From CAVZCK01 sp963798805 (GTDB lineage: Bacteria > Pseudomonadota > Alphaproteobacteria > Rhizobiales > Rhodomicrobiaceae), in NCBI GenBank assembly GCA_963798805.1, contig CAWCVC010000017.1:62001-126000 (forward strand): 64,000 nucleotides of DNA, in the 5' to 3' direction. Shown here in pieces: positions 50,556 to 59,782 of the stretch. The notes beneath the pieces were generated by a model. The model saw nothing but the letters and a program-made list of their open reading frames with translations. It did no database searches and was not told the origin of the DNA. Both the position numbers and the translations under genes were made by a program. The first letter of the stretch is position 1. Every line of letters begins with the position of its first letter.

Positions 50556-52601
50556 TCAGTCATCGATGAGGAAATCGTCCGCCGAGAGATTGTTGTCCCG
50601 CGCGGCGAGATAATCCTCCGTCGTCCGGACTTTCGGCCTGGGCCGCGAGGCAAACGGATCGTTGGTGCTGTTGGCCAGCTCCTGCACCCGGCAGTCTTCG
50701 CACATCTGAATGAGGCGGGCGCGCGACGCGTCGGCGAACATGGCATGCTTGCCCGCCAGTTGCCGCGTAATGCGGTCGATGGTCGATTTCGTCGCGAAAG
50801 GCTTGCCGCAGACGATGCAGTCGAAGGGGGTTTCCTCGTAAAGGGTGACGGGCTGCATCGCCGCGGGCGTGAAATTGAGCCGCGGATCGAGGCTCAAGGC
50901 ATTCTCCGGGCAGGTCTTCACGCATAGCCCACATTGCACACAGGCGCTCTCGGTAAAGCGCAGCTTCGGCTCGCCGGGCGTGTCCATGATTGCGCCGGTC
51001 GGACAGGCCGAGACGCAGGACATGCAGAGCGTGCAGGCCGCCTGATCGATGGCAATGCGCCCATAAGGCGCCTTTGCCGGCAGCTCGATAATCTCTGGCT
51101 TGCGCGGCGCGTGCTCATGAAGCTTGGCAAAGGCCATGCGCGCGATGCCGCGTTTCGAGCCGACCGCGGTGAACCCGGCTTTCGGCATGGCGCTGCGCGG
51201 GGCTTCGGACCAGAGCGCCGTCTCGACCTGATCGGGGTCGGCCTCCGTCACCACCTCGATGCGCGCCTCATCCCCGAAGCCGAGGGCGGAGACGATGTGG
51301 TTCGCAAGCGCGGCCTCCGTCTGCAAGCCGTCCAATTCCTCGCGGTTGGCGGGATTGGTCAGGACCAAGATCCGCTGCGCGCCATTGGCGAGGCATGCCG
51401 CCATTTCGACATGGCCGACCGACGTCACGGCGTGCATGGAAAACGGCAGCAGGTTGGCGGGCAGGCCGCGGCCGAAGCGCGCCATCGCCGCGACGATCTC
51501 GGTGCCGAAACTGCCGTCATGCAACAGCAGCGCCGGCGCCTTGCCGCCCGCTTGGCTATAGGCCTGCAGCATCGCCTGCACCTTGCCGATCGTATCCTCA
51601 CGGCGCGGATAGCGGTAGCTGACGGCGTCGGTCGGGCACACGGCATGGCAGGAGCCGCAGCCGCCGCAAATGCCGGCATCGATCCGGACGTAGTCGCCCG
51701 CCTCGGCGATAGCCCCGGCGGGGCAAACGTCCAGGCATTTCGTGCAGCCGGTGATCCGCGAGCGGGAATGGGCGCATATCTCCTGCTGATAGGCGACATA
51801 GAGCGGCTTTTCGAACTCGCCGACCATGTCCGAAAGCTCGATCACAGCGCGCAGCACGGCCGCCGGATCGCCCGGATCGGCGCGCCTATAGCCATCACGA
51901 TGCCTATAGCCGGTCACCAGCGGTGGCTTGCCGGAGATGTCCAGGATCAGGCTGCAGGTCGACGCCGCGCCGTCGCGGGCCATGACGAATTTCAGCGCGC
52001 CGCGGGATGAGGGCATCAGCGGCGCGTAATTGTTTACCGTGATGGAGAAGGCCCCGAGTGAGCCCTGCACCCTGGCGATGTCGCCGTGATAGATCGGGAT
52101 GTCGGCGACCGACGGTAGCATGAAGTCTTCGCGATCCGAGAGCAGCAGCGTCACCGAGAGCCGGCCCGAGAGCAGCTTGGCCGCCTCGAGCGCCTGCTGG
52201 CCCGAGCCGTAGACCAGACACATGCCGTCCGATGCGATGGATTTGAGCTGCGCGGGCTTCGCCTCATAGGCGGCCGCGCTGAGCAGGGCGGCGATCTTCG
52301 GCGCCGCCTTGCCAGCCTCGGCGGACCATCCCGCCGTCTCGCGGATATTGACGAAATGAACGCGTTCGCCCTTGCCCTGCTCGTCCGCGACCTCCTGAAA
52401 TAGCGGCGCCTCCTGCGTGCAGGCGACGATGATATCGCCGTCATCGGCCAGCGCGTTTTCGAAGTTTTCCAGTTGCGATCTGCAAAGCTGGGTGTGAATC
52501 GGGCCGACCGGCTGTCCGGCCGCCGCAGACAATTCAGCCGCGTCGAGCGGCATCGTCTTCTCGCAATTGCACACCAAGCAGGTGCGATGTTCCTGCTTCA
52601 T
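50556..52601 (-). CDS. Multi-cluster 4Fe-4S ferredoxin-like protein
   Basis: A 681-residue cytoplasmic protein. The N-terminus has CLVCNCEKT and HTQLCRSQLENF; then come two groups of paired 4Fe-4S motifs, GCTKCLDVCPAGA with GICGGCGSCHAVCPTDA (about 280-320) and CTLCMSCVSACPTGA with CVQCGLCVKTCPENA (about 530-580). CIVCGKPF and CEDCRV near the C-terminus form a likely zinc or iron site. No flavin or pterin domain is evident, so it is an electron hub with unknown partners. It is convergent with the TrmO-like gene; such genes accompany alphaproteobacterial fdh loci together with DUF3305/DUF3306. Confidence 0.82.
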   Translation of the reverse strand: MKQEHRTCLVCNCEKTMPLDAAELSAAAGQPVGPIHTQLCRSQLENFENALADDGDIIVACTQEAPLFQEVADEQGKGERVHFVNIRETAGWSAEAGKAAPKIAALLSAAAYEAKPAQLKSIASDGMCLVYGSGQQALEAAKLLSGRLSVTLLLSDREDFMLPSVADIPIYHGDIARVQGSLGAFSITVNNYAPLMPSSRGALKFVMARDGAASTCSLILDISGKPPLVTGYRHRDGYRRADPGDPAAVLRAVIELSDMVGEFEKPLYVAYQQEICAHSRSRITGCTKCLDVCPAGAIAEAGDYVRIDAGICGGCGSCHAVCPTDAVSYRYPRREDTIGKVQAMLQAYSQAGGKAPALLLHDGSFGTEIVAAMARFGRGLPANLLPFSMHAVTSVGHVEMAACLANGAQRILVLTNPANREELDGLQTEAALANHIVSALGFGDEARIEVVTEADPDQVETALWSEAPRSAMPKAGFTAVGSKRGIARMAFAKLHEHAPRKPEIIELPAKAPYGRIAIDQAACTLCMSCVSACPTGAIMDTPGEPKLRFTESACVQCGLCVKTCPENALSLDPRLNFTPAAMQPVTLYEETPFDCIVCGKPFATKSTIDRITRQLAGKHAMFADASRARLIQMCEDCRVQELANSTNDPFASRPRPKVRTTEDYLAARDNNLSADDFLIDD

Positions 52602-52643
52602 TCTTGATTGTCCTTCAGGGACTTTAAATTCATTATAAGTCTA

Positions 52644-52710
52644 GTGTCCCGTCTCCAAATTGCCTACCGAATTCGCCGCACGCTCGACCGGCAATTTGGA
52701 GACGGGACAC
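52644..52710. repeat. Hairpin element, type B, copy 3
   Basis: GTGTCCCGTCTCCAAATTGC pairs perfectly with the right arm ending GGGACAC; TA in CTAG at both ends. Compared with copy 1, CTCCG/CGGAG has become CTCCA/TGGAG on both arms. Confidence 0.75.
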
Positions 52711-52731
52711 TAGAAAACCTTGAGTCTTCTA

Positions 52732-52801
52732 GGGTGGCTTATGTCTCGCAATTGCCGAAAGCGGTTGTTGCAAGGGTATCGGCAATTGCGAGACGCCACA
52801 C
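52732..52801. repeat. Hairpin element, type A, copy 3
   Basis: Left arm GGGTGGCTTATGTCTCGCAA, right arm TTGCGAGACGCCACAC, flanked by TA in CTAG. Together with the type B copy it fills most of the gene-free interval 52602-52919. Confidence 0.7.
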
Positions 52802-52919
52802 TAGGCGGCGCGGCGTCAGCTTGTACAGACCTTTATGCCGACCCGACAGAAGGCTTGGTTTTCCAATAATTTTGCGCCAATCTGTCAGGGTGACCGTCCA
52901 TCGACGGTCGGGAGGAGCC

Positions 52920-53459
52920 TTGAAAACAATCGAAAACCGGGAAGTGACGCTCCCGCTGGGGATCGTCGTCGAGAAACGCAAATCGATGCATCCCTGGGGG
53001 GACTGGATCTGGAAGCCGGTGGCCGTGTTTACCAATGCCGCCGAGGGCGTATCATGGGCCGAGCTGATGCGCGGGGAAGACTTTGTGCGCTATCACGCGG
53101 GAACCCTGCCGCTGACGCTCCACCGCAAGGATACCGAGCCGCTGCGGCACAATCTGATGCTCGATCAGCCGGAATTGTATGTCGTGCTGCAGGTGAACGA
53201 GGATCCACGCTCGTGCGAATTTCCCTATGCGCCGCATATGGTGACCGCCTCGGCTTATGAAGCGCAGGATTTCCACGACGCCGGGGAGAATATCATCGAG
53301 AAAGTGGCCATGCCGGAGGAGGTCGCGGCGCTGATTCAGGCCTTCGTCGAGGAGCATCACGTCGAGGCAAGATTCAAGAAGCGGCAGCGCGACGAACTGA
53401 ACGTGGAAGAGCAGAAATTCGGCAAGACGCCGATCTTCACGCCGCGCACGCGTCAATAG
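52920..53459 (+). CDS. DUF3305 domain protein
   Basis: A 179-residue protein. TTG 52920 is chosen as start because GGGAGGAG lies directly upstream and the sequence before it is repeat DNA. VTLPLGIVVEKRKSMHPWGD and LHRKDTEPLRHNLMLDQPEL are conserved blocks of the DUF3305 family, which travels with DUF3306, TorD and formate dehydrogenase genes. Function unknown; a role in enzyme maturation is inferred. DUF3306 follows after 8 bases. Confidence 0.8.
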   Translation: MKTIENREVTLPLGIVVEKRKSMHPWGDWIWKPVAVFTNAAEGVSWAELMRGEDFVRYHAGTLPLTLHRKDTEPLRHNLMLDQPELYVVLQVNEDPRSCEFPYAPHMVTASAYEAQDFHDAGENIIEKVAMPEEVAALIQAFVEEHHVEARFKKRQRDELNVEEQKFGKTPIFTPRTRQ

Positions 53460-53467
53460 GACGGATC

Positions 53468-54160
53468 ATGTCGGAGCCGGAAGAAGACACCGGATTCTTG
53501 TCCCGCTGGTCGCGGCGCAAGCTGGCGGCAAAAGAGACCGCGCCGGGCGAGGCGAAAGCCGATGAGGCGCTGCAGACGCCGGAGCCGCCCCATGCGCCGG
53601 AGGCTGATGCCGAGGCGCGCGCCGCCCGTGACGCCGAACTCGCGGCGAACCGCGAGGCCGCCGAGGCCGTCGATCTGGAGACGCTCAGCGAGCACAGCGA
53701 CTTCTCGGTGTTCATGAAGGACGGCGTGCCAGCCATCCTGCGCCGCCGCGCCATGGCGGCCTTGTGGCGGTCGAGCGCCGTATTCGCCAATATCGACGGG
53801 CTGGTCGATTACGGCGAGGATTACACGGATCCCGCCTTCGTGCCGGCGGCGCTGAAATCGGCCTGGCAGGTCGGGCGGGGCTATCTGAAGGACGACGGCG
53901 CCGAGAAGAGCGATGCGCCCATGTTAGAGGACGCCGCTGCGGCCGACGCCGGTCAGGAGACGCTGGAAGGCGAGGCTCCAGAACAGCAAGAGCTGGCCCA
54001 TTCCGAGGAGACGGGCGACCGCCTTTCCGCTGAGGCCGACCCCATTGCGCCGGCAGCTCCCGCCGAGAGTGCACCGGAAGAGGCGGAGGCCGACCCGGAG
54101 CCGGAACCCATGCCGCGCGTCTCTCTGCGCCGCCGCCTGATGCTGGACGGCAATGGTTAG
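53468..54160 (+). CDS. DUF3306 domain protein
   Basis: A 230-residue very acidic protein, rich in Ala, Glu and Pro at both ends and probably disordered there. The conserved core is FLSRWSRRKLAAK at the start and FMKDGVPAILRRRAMAALWR with FANIDGLVDYGEDYTDP near residues 80-120. It is the standard partner of DUF3305 in fdh loci. No enzymatic motif; role unknown. Confidence 0.82.
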   Translation: MSEPEEDTGFLSRWSRRKLAAKETAPGEAKADEALQTPEPPHAPEADAEARAARDAELAANREAAEAVDLETLSEHSDFSVFMKDGVPAILRRRAMAALWRSSAVFANIDGLVDYGEDYTDPAFVPAALKSAWQVGRGYLKDDGAEKSDAPMLEDAAAADAGQETLEGEAPEQQELAHSEETGDRLSAEADPIAPAAPAESAPEEAEADPEPEPMPRVSLRRRLMLDGNG

Positions 54161-54541
54161 GGCGTTCCTGCTGCCATCAAACCAAACTGGGCGTCGTCCC
54201 AGACGCAGCGCAGCGATTTATCGGTGCGCTGCAGATCCGGGATCCGCCACAAGGGATCCCGTGTCTGCGATGCGCCACTGGCGTGCTGCATCGCGCACGG
54301 GATGACGGCGAAGGCAGAACAGCCTTATCCGGACGGATTATGGAGCAAGCTCAAAAGGAGCTTTTCATTCGGTCGCTAAACAAGGCATTTCGCCCCGCTT
54401 GACGCGCCTTGCGTTTGCGTTGTCCCCTCCATGTCGAAGCAGCATTTGTGTTTTGCGGGCTTTTCCGTAAATTCGCAGAGCATGGAATGGATGCGGCGCG
54501 CGCCGCCTCCGCAACGGTTACCCCGAGAACGGACCCGACCG
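54161..54541. other. Gene-free interval with REP-like cruciform sequence
   Basis: About 380 bases without a credible gene. From 54185 to 54310 there are nested palindromes: GCAGCGCA/TGCGCTGC and GGGATCC/GGATCCC, within the sequence GTCGTCCCAGACGCAGCGC, a dispersed repeat style of Hyphomicrobiales. An in-frame upstream extension of azlC (from 54431) begins in the last part but has no ribosome site. Confidence 0.5.
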
Positions 54542-55303
54542 ATGGACGGCAGCGGCCTCAATCCGGTTGACAGCGCCTGGTCACCCGATACGACCCGGCT
54601 CGCCGCCGCCTGGCGCGGCGCCCGCGAGACCCCGCTCGTGCCAGCCTTCATCCTGTTCTCCAGCTTCATCGGCTTCGGCGCACTGACCAACGAGACCGGC
54701 TTTTCCGTTCTCGACACGGTATTCATGTCGGTGTTCATCTTCGCCCTGCCCGGCCAGGTCGTGCTGGTGGATCAGATGGCGCGCGGCGCCTCGATCCTCA
54801 CCGCCGCCATCGCCGTCACCGCGACCGGCGTGCGCCTCCTGCCGATGACCGTCTCGATCCTGCCGATGATCCGCGACCGGCGCGTGCCGAAATGGATGGA
54901 GTTCGCCGTCGCCTATTTCACTGCCGTCACAGTCTGGGTCGAAACGATACGCCGCGGGCCGGGCGTGCCCCGGCATTTACGCGCCGCCTATTCGCTCGGC
55001 ATCGCCGGCTTCATGGTCGTGGCCTCATCCTCGGGCTCGCTGATCGGCTTTTTGCTGGCCTCCGGCGTCCCGCCGAGCTTCGGCGCAGCGCTCCTGTTCA
55101 TGATGCCGATCTACTTCTTCCTCTCTATGGCCGCCAGCGTGCGCTCGGCAGTCGGCGCGATGCCCATTCTCTTAGGGCTCGCCCTCGGCCCGATGTTCCA
55201 CGTCCTTTTGCCCCAGCTCGACCTCCTGCTGACAGGGCTCGTCGGCGGCTCGATCAGCGTTCTGATCAGCCGTCACGTCCGGAAAGGAGGCGGCAAGTCA
55301 TGA
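54542..55303 (+). CDS. azlC: AzlC family permease (branched-chain amino acid export large subunit)
   Basis: A 253-residue membrane protein of the AzlC/YgaZ family: FILFSSFIGFGALTNETGF, FIFALPGQVVLVDQMARGAS and TATGVRLLPMTVSILPMIR are the conserved helices. With AzlD it exports branched-chain or related amino acids. Several in-frame ATGs lie upstream (54431, 54482, 54491); I chose 54542 because upstream residues are not AzlC-like. Its stop overlaps azlD (ATGA). Confidence 0.82.
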   Translation: MDGSGLNPVDSAWSPDTTRLAAAWRGARETPLVPAFILFSSFIGFGALTNETGFSVLDTVFMSVFIFALPGQVVLVDQMARGASILTAAIAVTATGVRLLPMTVSILPMIRDRRVPKWMEFAVAYFTAVTVWVETIRRGPGVPRHLRAAYSLGIAGFMVVASSSGSLIGFLLASGVPPSFGAALLFMMPIYFFLSMAASVRSAVGAMPILLGLALGPMFHVLLPQLDLLLTGLVGGSISVLISRHVRKGGGKS

Positions 55304-55635
55304 TCGCACCGACCGGGGTCATGCCCTATATCTTCATTGCCGGGGTTGCCGCGACGGCGGTCTGGCGCCTCGGCGGCGTCGTCTTGTCGAGCGGGCTGTC
55401 CGAGGACGGGCCGATCGTCAGCTGGGTGAAGGCCGTCTCCACCGCGCTCGTCGCCGGCCTGATCGCCCGCATCGTGATCTTCCCGCCCGGCTCGCTCGCC
55501 GATGTGAGCTTGGCCGTTCGCGTTGGCGCTTTTTGCCTCGGCGTCGGGGTCTATTTCCTGGCGCGCCGGCATTTGGGGGCGGGCGTGCTCACCGGAACGC
55601 TGACGCTGCTTGCGGCGCATCTTGCCGGGCTTTAA
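55300..55635 (+). CDS. azlD: AzlD family permease small subunit
   Basis: A 111-residue membrane protein with four helices, the partner of AzlC. ATG 55300 overlaps the azlC stop and has GGAAAGGAGG upstream. Sequence RIVIFPPGSLADVSLAVRVG is typical of AzlD-like proteins. No Lrp-type regulator is adjacent. Confidence 0.85.
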   Translation: MIAPTGVMPYIFIAGVAATAVWRLGGVVLSSGLSEDGPIVSWVKAVSTALVAGLIARIVIFPPGSLADVSLAVRVGAFCLGVGVYFLARRHLGAGVLTGTLTLLAAHLAGL

Positions 55636-55783
55636 TGAGGTTTATGCGCCGGATCATCGGGGGCGGACCGGTTGCAGGACTCGTGAACTCGCGAGGCTTT
55701 TTGGAACTCGCGAGGCTACCTGCGCTTAGAGCGAGATCCGAAAATCGGTTCCCGATTTTGGGAAAAGAAACAAAGACAACCCC

Positions 55784-56791
55784 ATGGAAATCAAGCCACC
55801 CTATCTGATGTTTCTCGGCGACGTGCCGGACCAGCTTGCGGCGAAGACGGCGCAAGGCATTGTCGACTGGCGGCGCGACTGGTGTCTCGGCCAGCTCCGC
55901 TTGCCCGATTGCGGCGCCGATCTCGGCATCCCGGACATGACCATCGCCGAGGCGGCGAAGGTCGGCGCGCGAACCATGGTCATCGGCGTTGCCAATGCCG
56001 GCGGCGTGCTGCCCGACCACTGGACCGCCGAAATCGTCGCCGCGCTCGATGCCGGCATGGAAATCGCCAGCGGGCTGCATACGCAGCTCGGCTCGAAGCC
56101 GGAGATCCGCGCCGCCGCCGAGCACAACGGGCGTGCCCTGTTCGACGTGCGCCACACCGAGCAGACATTCGCTACCGGCAAAGGCACCAGACGCCCCGGA
56201 CTGCGCCTGCTCACCGTCGGCACGGACTGCTCGGTCGGCAAGAAATATGCGGCGCTGGCGCTGGAAAAGGGGATGCGCGCCCGCGGCCTCGATGCCAATT
56301 TCCGCGCCACCGGCCAGACCGGCATCTTCATCTCCGGGCGCGGCGTCGCCATCGATGCGGTGGTGGCCGATTTCATCTCCGGCGCGGCGGAATGGCTGTC
56401 GCCGGCGGCAGCGTCAACGCATTGGGATATCGTCGAGGGCCAGGGCTCGCTGTTCCACCCGTCCTTCGCGGGCGTCAGCCTCGGTCTGCTGCATGGTGCG
56501 CAGCCCGACGCTTTCGTCGTCTGCCATGAGCCGACCCGCAAGACCATGCGCGGCGTCTCGCATCCGCTGCCGACCATCCAACAGGTCATCGACCTGACCA
56601 TCGCTTGCGGGCGGGTGACCAACCCGGCCATACGCTGCGTCGGTATCGCGGTGAACACGCAGGCGCTGGACGATACCACCGCGCGCACGCTGCTCGCCGA
56701 CACGGCCGCCACCCATTCACTGCCAGCGACCGACCCGATCCGCTTCGGCGTCGACGACATCGTCGAGCGCATCGTGACGGAATTCGGCTGA
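55784..56791 (+). CDS. dgcN: DUF1611 family protein, DgcN-like (D-glutamate N-acetyltransferase)
   Basis: A 335-residue protein of the DUF1611 family. The N-terminal domain has YLMFLGDVPDQLAAKTAQGI; the C-terminal P-loop domain has LLTVGTDCSVGKKYAALAL and EGQGSLFHPSFAGVS. The DgcN branch N-acetylates D-glutamate in D-glutamate catabolism. Its usual partner DgcA, an enolase-type epimerase, is not next to it, so the assignment rests on family likeness. The start ATG 55784 has no clear Shine-Dalgarno. The gap 55636-55783 holds a short inverted sequence (AAAATCGG...CCGATTTT) and nothing else. Confidence 0.78.
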   Translation: MEIKPPYLMFLGDVPDQLAAKTAQGIVDWRRDWCLGQLRLPDCGADLGIPDMTIAEAAKVGARTMVIGVANAGGVLPDHWTAEIVAALDAGMEIASGLHTQLGSKPEIRAAAEHNGRALFDVRHTEQTFATGKGTRRPGLRLLTVGTDCSVGKKYAALALEKGMRARGLDANFRATGQTGIFISGRGVAIDAVVADFISGAAEWLSPAAASTHWDIVEGQGSLFHPSFAGVSLGLLHGAQPDAFVVCHEPTRKTMRGVSHPLPTIQQVIDLTIACGRVTNPAIRCVGIAVNTQALDDTTARTLLADTAATHSLPATDPIRFGVDDIVERIVTEFG

Positions 56792-56814
56792 GTTTTAGAC
56801 TCCTGGAAGATGAG

Positions 56815-56942
56815 AAGGCCGAGGTCGTCGCCCCGGCCGTCAGGGCCGGGGCCCACTGGCCTGATTGCAAGGCACAAGCTTACGGTCAGGTGGATTGGGT
56901 CCCGGGCCTCGCATTCGCTCGCCCGGGAAGACGAGAGCGGTC
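56815..56942. repeat. GC-rich palindromic repeat (REP-like)
   Basis: GCCCCGGCC-GTCA-GGCCGGGGC and CCCGGGC...GCCCGGG (13-base loop) are perfect stems between dgcN and amn, resembling those at 23.0 kb. They fill the convergent gap and could terminate both genes. Confidence 0.5.
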
Positions 56943-56945
56943 GCC

Positions 56946-58403
56946 TTACTGAAATGGCGGCTCGTCGAACGCGCGCAGCTTGCGGCTGTGCAACTGGTTG
57001 ACGCCCCGCTCGCGCAGCGTGCGCACCACTTCGAGCCCGATCGTCAGATGCTGGTCGATGCGCTGACGGTAGAAGCTGTCGGCCATGCCGCGCAGCTTGA
57101 TCTCGCCGTGAAACGGCTTGTCGGACACGCAAAGCAGCGTTCCATAGGGCACCCGCAAGCGGAAGCCATTGGCAGCGATGGTGGCGCTCTCCATGTCGAT
57201 AGCGATGGCCCGCGAGCGGTTGAAATGGCTGTAAAGGTCGTTGAAGCGCAGCTCCCAATTCCGGTCGTCGGTCGTGACCACCGTGCCGGTGCGCATGCGC
57301 GATTTGAGGTCCTGGCCGGTCAGGCCGGTAATGCGCGACACCGCGTCCTGCAGCGCCACCTGGATCTCGGCGATGGGCGGCACCGGCACCGACACCGGCA
57401 GATCGTGGTCGAGCACATGGTCCTCGCGCTGATAGGCGTGGGCGAGCACATAGTCGCCGAGCTGCTGCGACCGGCGCAGACCACCGCAATGGCCGATCAT
57501 CAGCCAGCAATGCGGACGCAGCACGGCCAGATGATCGGTGATGGTTTTGGCGTTGGAGGGCCCGACGCCGATGTTGACGAGGGTGATGCCGAGCTGGTCC
57601 GGCCGCGTCAGGTGATAGGCGGGCATCTGCGGAAACGGACCGGGGATGTCCGCATCGTGAACTACGGAGTCAACCCCCATGACCGCATCGCCCGGCCCGA
57701 CGAATGAGCGATAGCCTTCCGGCCCGCCTCCATTGGCAATGATTGAACGCCCATGAGCGATGAAGGCCTCGACATAGCGCTGGTAATTGGTGAACAGCAC
57801 AAAGCGCTGGAAATGCCGGGCGTGGGTGCCGGTGTAATGATGCAGACGCTGAATCGCCAGATCCACACGCTCGGCGGTGAAAAGCGAAAGCGGGCGGGGC
57901 TGGCCGGGCAGCCGGTGAAAGGTGCCGTTGGCGATGGTGTCCTCGATTGCGCCGAGATCGGGCATGGCGAAGACCGCCTGCAGCGCGCGTATGTCCTCGG
58001 GCTGCAGATCGGCGGTGGCCTCATCGACGACGAAAGGCAAAGGGATCGGGTGGTTCGAAACGCCCACTTCGAACGGCACTCCGTGATAATCGGCGAGCCG
58101 CTGGAGCTGAGCGAGGTAATAGTCGTGGAAAAGAGCCGTCTGAGTGAGCGTCGTGGCGTAGCGGCCCGGATAGGGCAAGGTGCCCCATGACGGCCGGGAA
58201 TCGTAGACCAGAGCGTCATGGCCGACCGACAGCCGGAGTTCGGGGTAGCAGGCATCCTTGGCGGAGGCGCCCGTGCGCTCCCCTTCGAGAAAACGCTGGA
58301 ACCGCCGCCGCACGCGTCCGGTCATTTCCTCGTAAATTTCGCTTATGCGCTCGACCGCCGCAGCGGGATCGGCATAGGTCTCGAAGTTGTTCTTCTTGCT
58401 CAA
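56946..58403 (-). CDS. amn: AMP nucleosidase
   Basis: Cleaves AMP to adenine and ribose 5-phosphate. The N-terminal domain starts YADPAAAVERISEIYEEMTG; the C-terminal nucleoside phosphorylase-like domain has ITLVNIGVGPSNAKTITDHL, HCWLMIGHCGGLRRSQQLGD, and AIDMESATIAANGFRLRVPY (the catalytic Glu-bearing MES motif). TTG 58403, behind GAGGCG, gives 485 residues, the length of E. coli Amn. The frame continues upstream to an ATG at 58556 but that part is not Amn-like. Confidence 0.87.
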   Translation of the reverse strand: MSKKNNFETYADPAAAVERISEIYEEMTGRVRRRFQRFLEGERTGASAKDACYPELRLSVGHDALVYDSRPSWGTLPYPGRYATTLTQTALFHDYYLAQLQRLADYHGVPFEVGVSNHPIPLPFVVDEATADLQPEDIRALQAVFAMPDLGAIEDTIANGTFHRLPGQPRPLSLFTAERVDLAIQRLHHYTGTHARHFQRFVLFTNYQRYVEAFIAHGRSIIANGGGPEGYRSFVGPGDAVMGVDSVVHDADIPGPFPQMPAYHLTRPDQLGITLVNIGVGPSNAKTITDHLAVLRPHCWLMIGHCGGLRRSQQLGDYVLAHAYQREDHVLDHDLPVSVPVPPIAEIQVALQDAVSRITGLTGQDLKSRMRTGTVVTTDDRNWELRFNDLYSHFNRSRAIAIDMESATIAANGFRLRVPYGTLLCVSDKPFHGEIKLRGMADSFYRQRIDQHLTIGLEVVRTLRERGVNQLHSRKLRAFDEPPFQ

Positions 58404-58669
58404 AGGCGCCTCAACCAGCTTTGTTCTTAAACGCCGATCGGCGCTGAATGGAGCCCAGAAGCCGAAGATTTTGCGCGGCCCGTTCGGCGCATCGACGTAA
58501 CGTTCGGCGTCAGATCGCTTGGCAAGCCCGGCTTTGCGAGTCAAGACACCCGGCATGAAAGTAGCGGCAAGTCCTTAAAATCCTGGCGGCGCTCGACCCG
58601 CAAGGCCCACACTATACCTCACCGATATGGCCGTGCGATGATGCCGATGCAGCTTGAGCCAATCTGGTG

Positions 58670-59743
58670 ATGCCCATGCAGAGCTTTACCTATACGGCGC
58701 TTCCGGCGCGCGTGATTTTCGGCTTCGGAACCCGCTCGCGCCTTGCCGACGAGGTCCGCCGGCTGGGTTTGAGGCGCGTACTGGTGCTCTCAACGCCGGG
58801 GCAGCGGGCACTGGCGGCCGAGATCGCGGAGCTGATCGGCGAACTTTGCGCCGGCATGTTCAACGGCGCGGCCATGCACACGCCGGTCGAAGTGACGGAG
58901 GAAGCCCTGCGCGTCGTGCGGGACCTCGGCGCGGACGGCACGGTCGCGGTCGGCGGCGGCTCGACCACCGGGCTCGGCAAGGCTATCGCGCTCAGCACCG
59001 ACCTGCCGCAGATCGTGCTGCCGACCACCTATGCCGGCTCGGAGATGACGGCGGGCGTCGGCCAGACCGAGGCGGGGCGCAAGACCACGCAGCGCTCGAT
59101 AAAAGTGCTGCCGGAAACGGTGATCTACGATGTCGAGCTGACGATGAACCTGCCCGCGGCCATTTCAGGCACCAGCGGTATCAACGCCATCGCTCATGCG
59201 GTCGAGGCTTTCTATGCGAAGGACGCGAACCCGGTTATTTCGCTCATGGCAGAGGAAGGCATCCGCGCGCTCGCCCGCAGCCTGCCGCGCATCGCCAGGG
59301 AGCCATCGGACCGCGACGGCCGCGCCGATGCACTTTACGGCGCCTGGCTGTGCGGCATGTGCCTCGGCTCCGCCGGTGTCGCGCTGCATCACAAGCTCTG
59401 CCATGTGCTCGGCGGAGCTTTCGGCCTTCCCCATGCCGAGACGCACACGATCATTTTGCCGCACGCCGTCGCTTATAATGCGCCCACCGTTCCGGATGCG
59501 GTCGGCCGGGCGGCGAAGGCGCTCGGCGGCGGTGCGGACGCGGCCTCTGCCCTGTTCGAGCTTGCCGGCGCGGTCGGCGCCAAACGCGCGCTGAAAGATA
59601 TCGGCATGCCGCGGGACGTCATTGAGACAGCCGCCGACCTCGCCCTCGCCGATCCCTATTACAATCCGCGGCCCCTCGAGCGCGACACCATCCGCGATCT
59701 TCTTCTGCGCGCCTGGGCCGGCGCGCCGCCGCTGAGCGGCTGA
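58670..59743 (+). CDS. Iron-containing alcohol dehydrogenase, maleylacetate reductase type
   Basis: A 357-residue group III dehydrogenase. SFTYTALPARVIFGFGTRSR is the maleylacetate reductase N-terminus; GGGSTTGLGKAIAL is the nucleotide-binding loop, LPTTYAGSEMT the family block, and the metal-site histidines lie in SGINAIAHAVEAFYA and CHVLGGAFGLPHAETH. Maleylacetate reductase makes 3-oxoadipate in hydroxyquinol and chloroaromatic degradation; no chlorocatechol or hydroxyquinol dioxygenase is adjacent, so the true substrate is open. Three close starts exist; ATG 58670 is listed. Confidence 0.85.
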   Translation: MPMQSFTYTALPARVIFGFGTRSRLADEVRRLGLRRVLVLSTPGQRALAAEIAELIGELCAGMFNGAAMHTPVEVTEEALRVVRDLGADGTVAVGGGSTTGLGKAIALSTDLPQIVLPTTYAGSEMTAGVGQTEAGRKTTQRSIKVLPETVIYDVELTMNLPAAISGTSGINAIAHAVEAFYAKDANPVISLMAEEGIRALARSLPRIAREPSDRDGRADALYGAWLCGMCLGSAGVALHHKLCHVLGGAFGLPHAETHTIILPHAVAYNAPTVPDAVGRAAKALGGGADAASALFELAGAVGAKRALKDIGMPRDVIETAADLALADPYYNPRPLERDTIRDLLLRAWAGAPPLSG

Positions 59744-59782
59744 AATGATCCGCGCGATCCGATACCATCCGCCGCCACGGCC

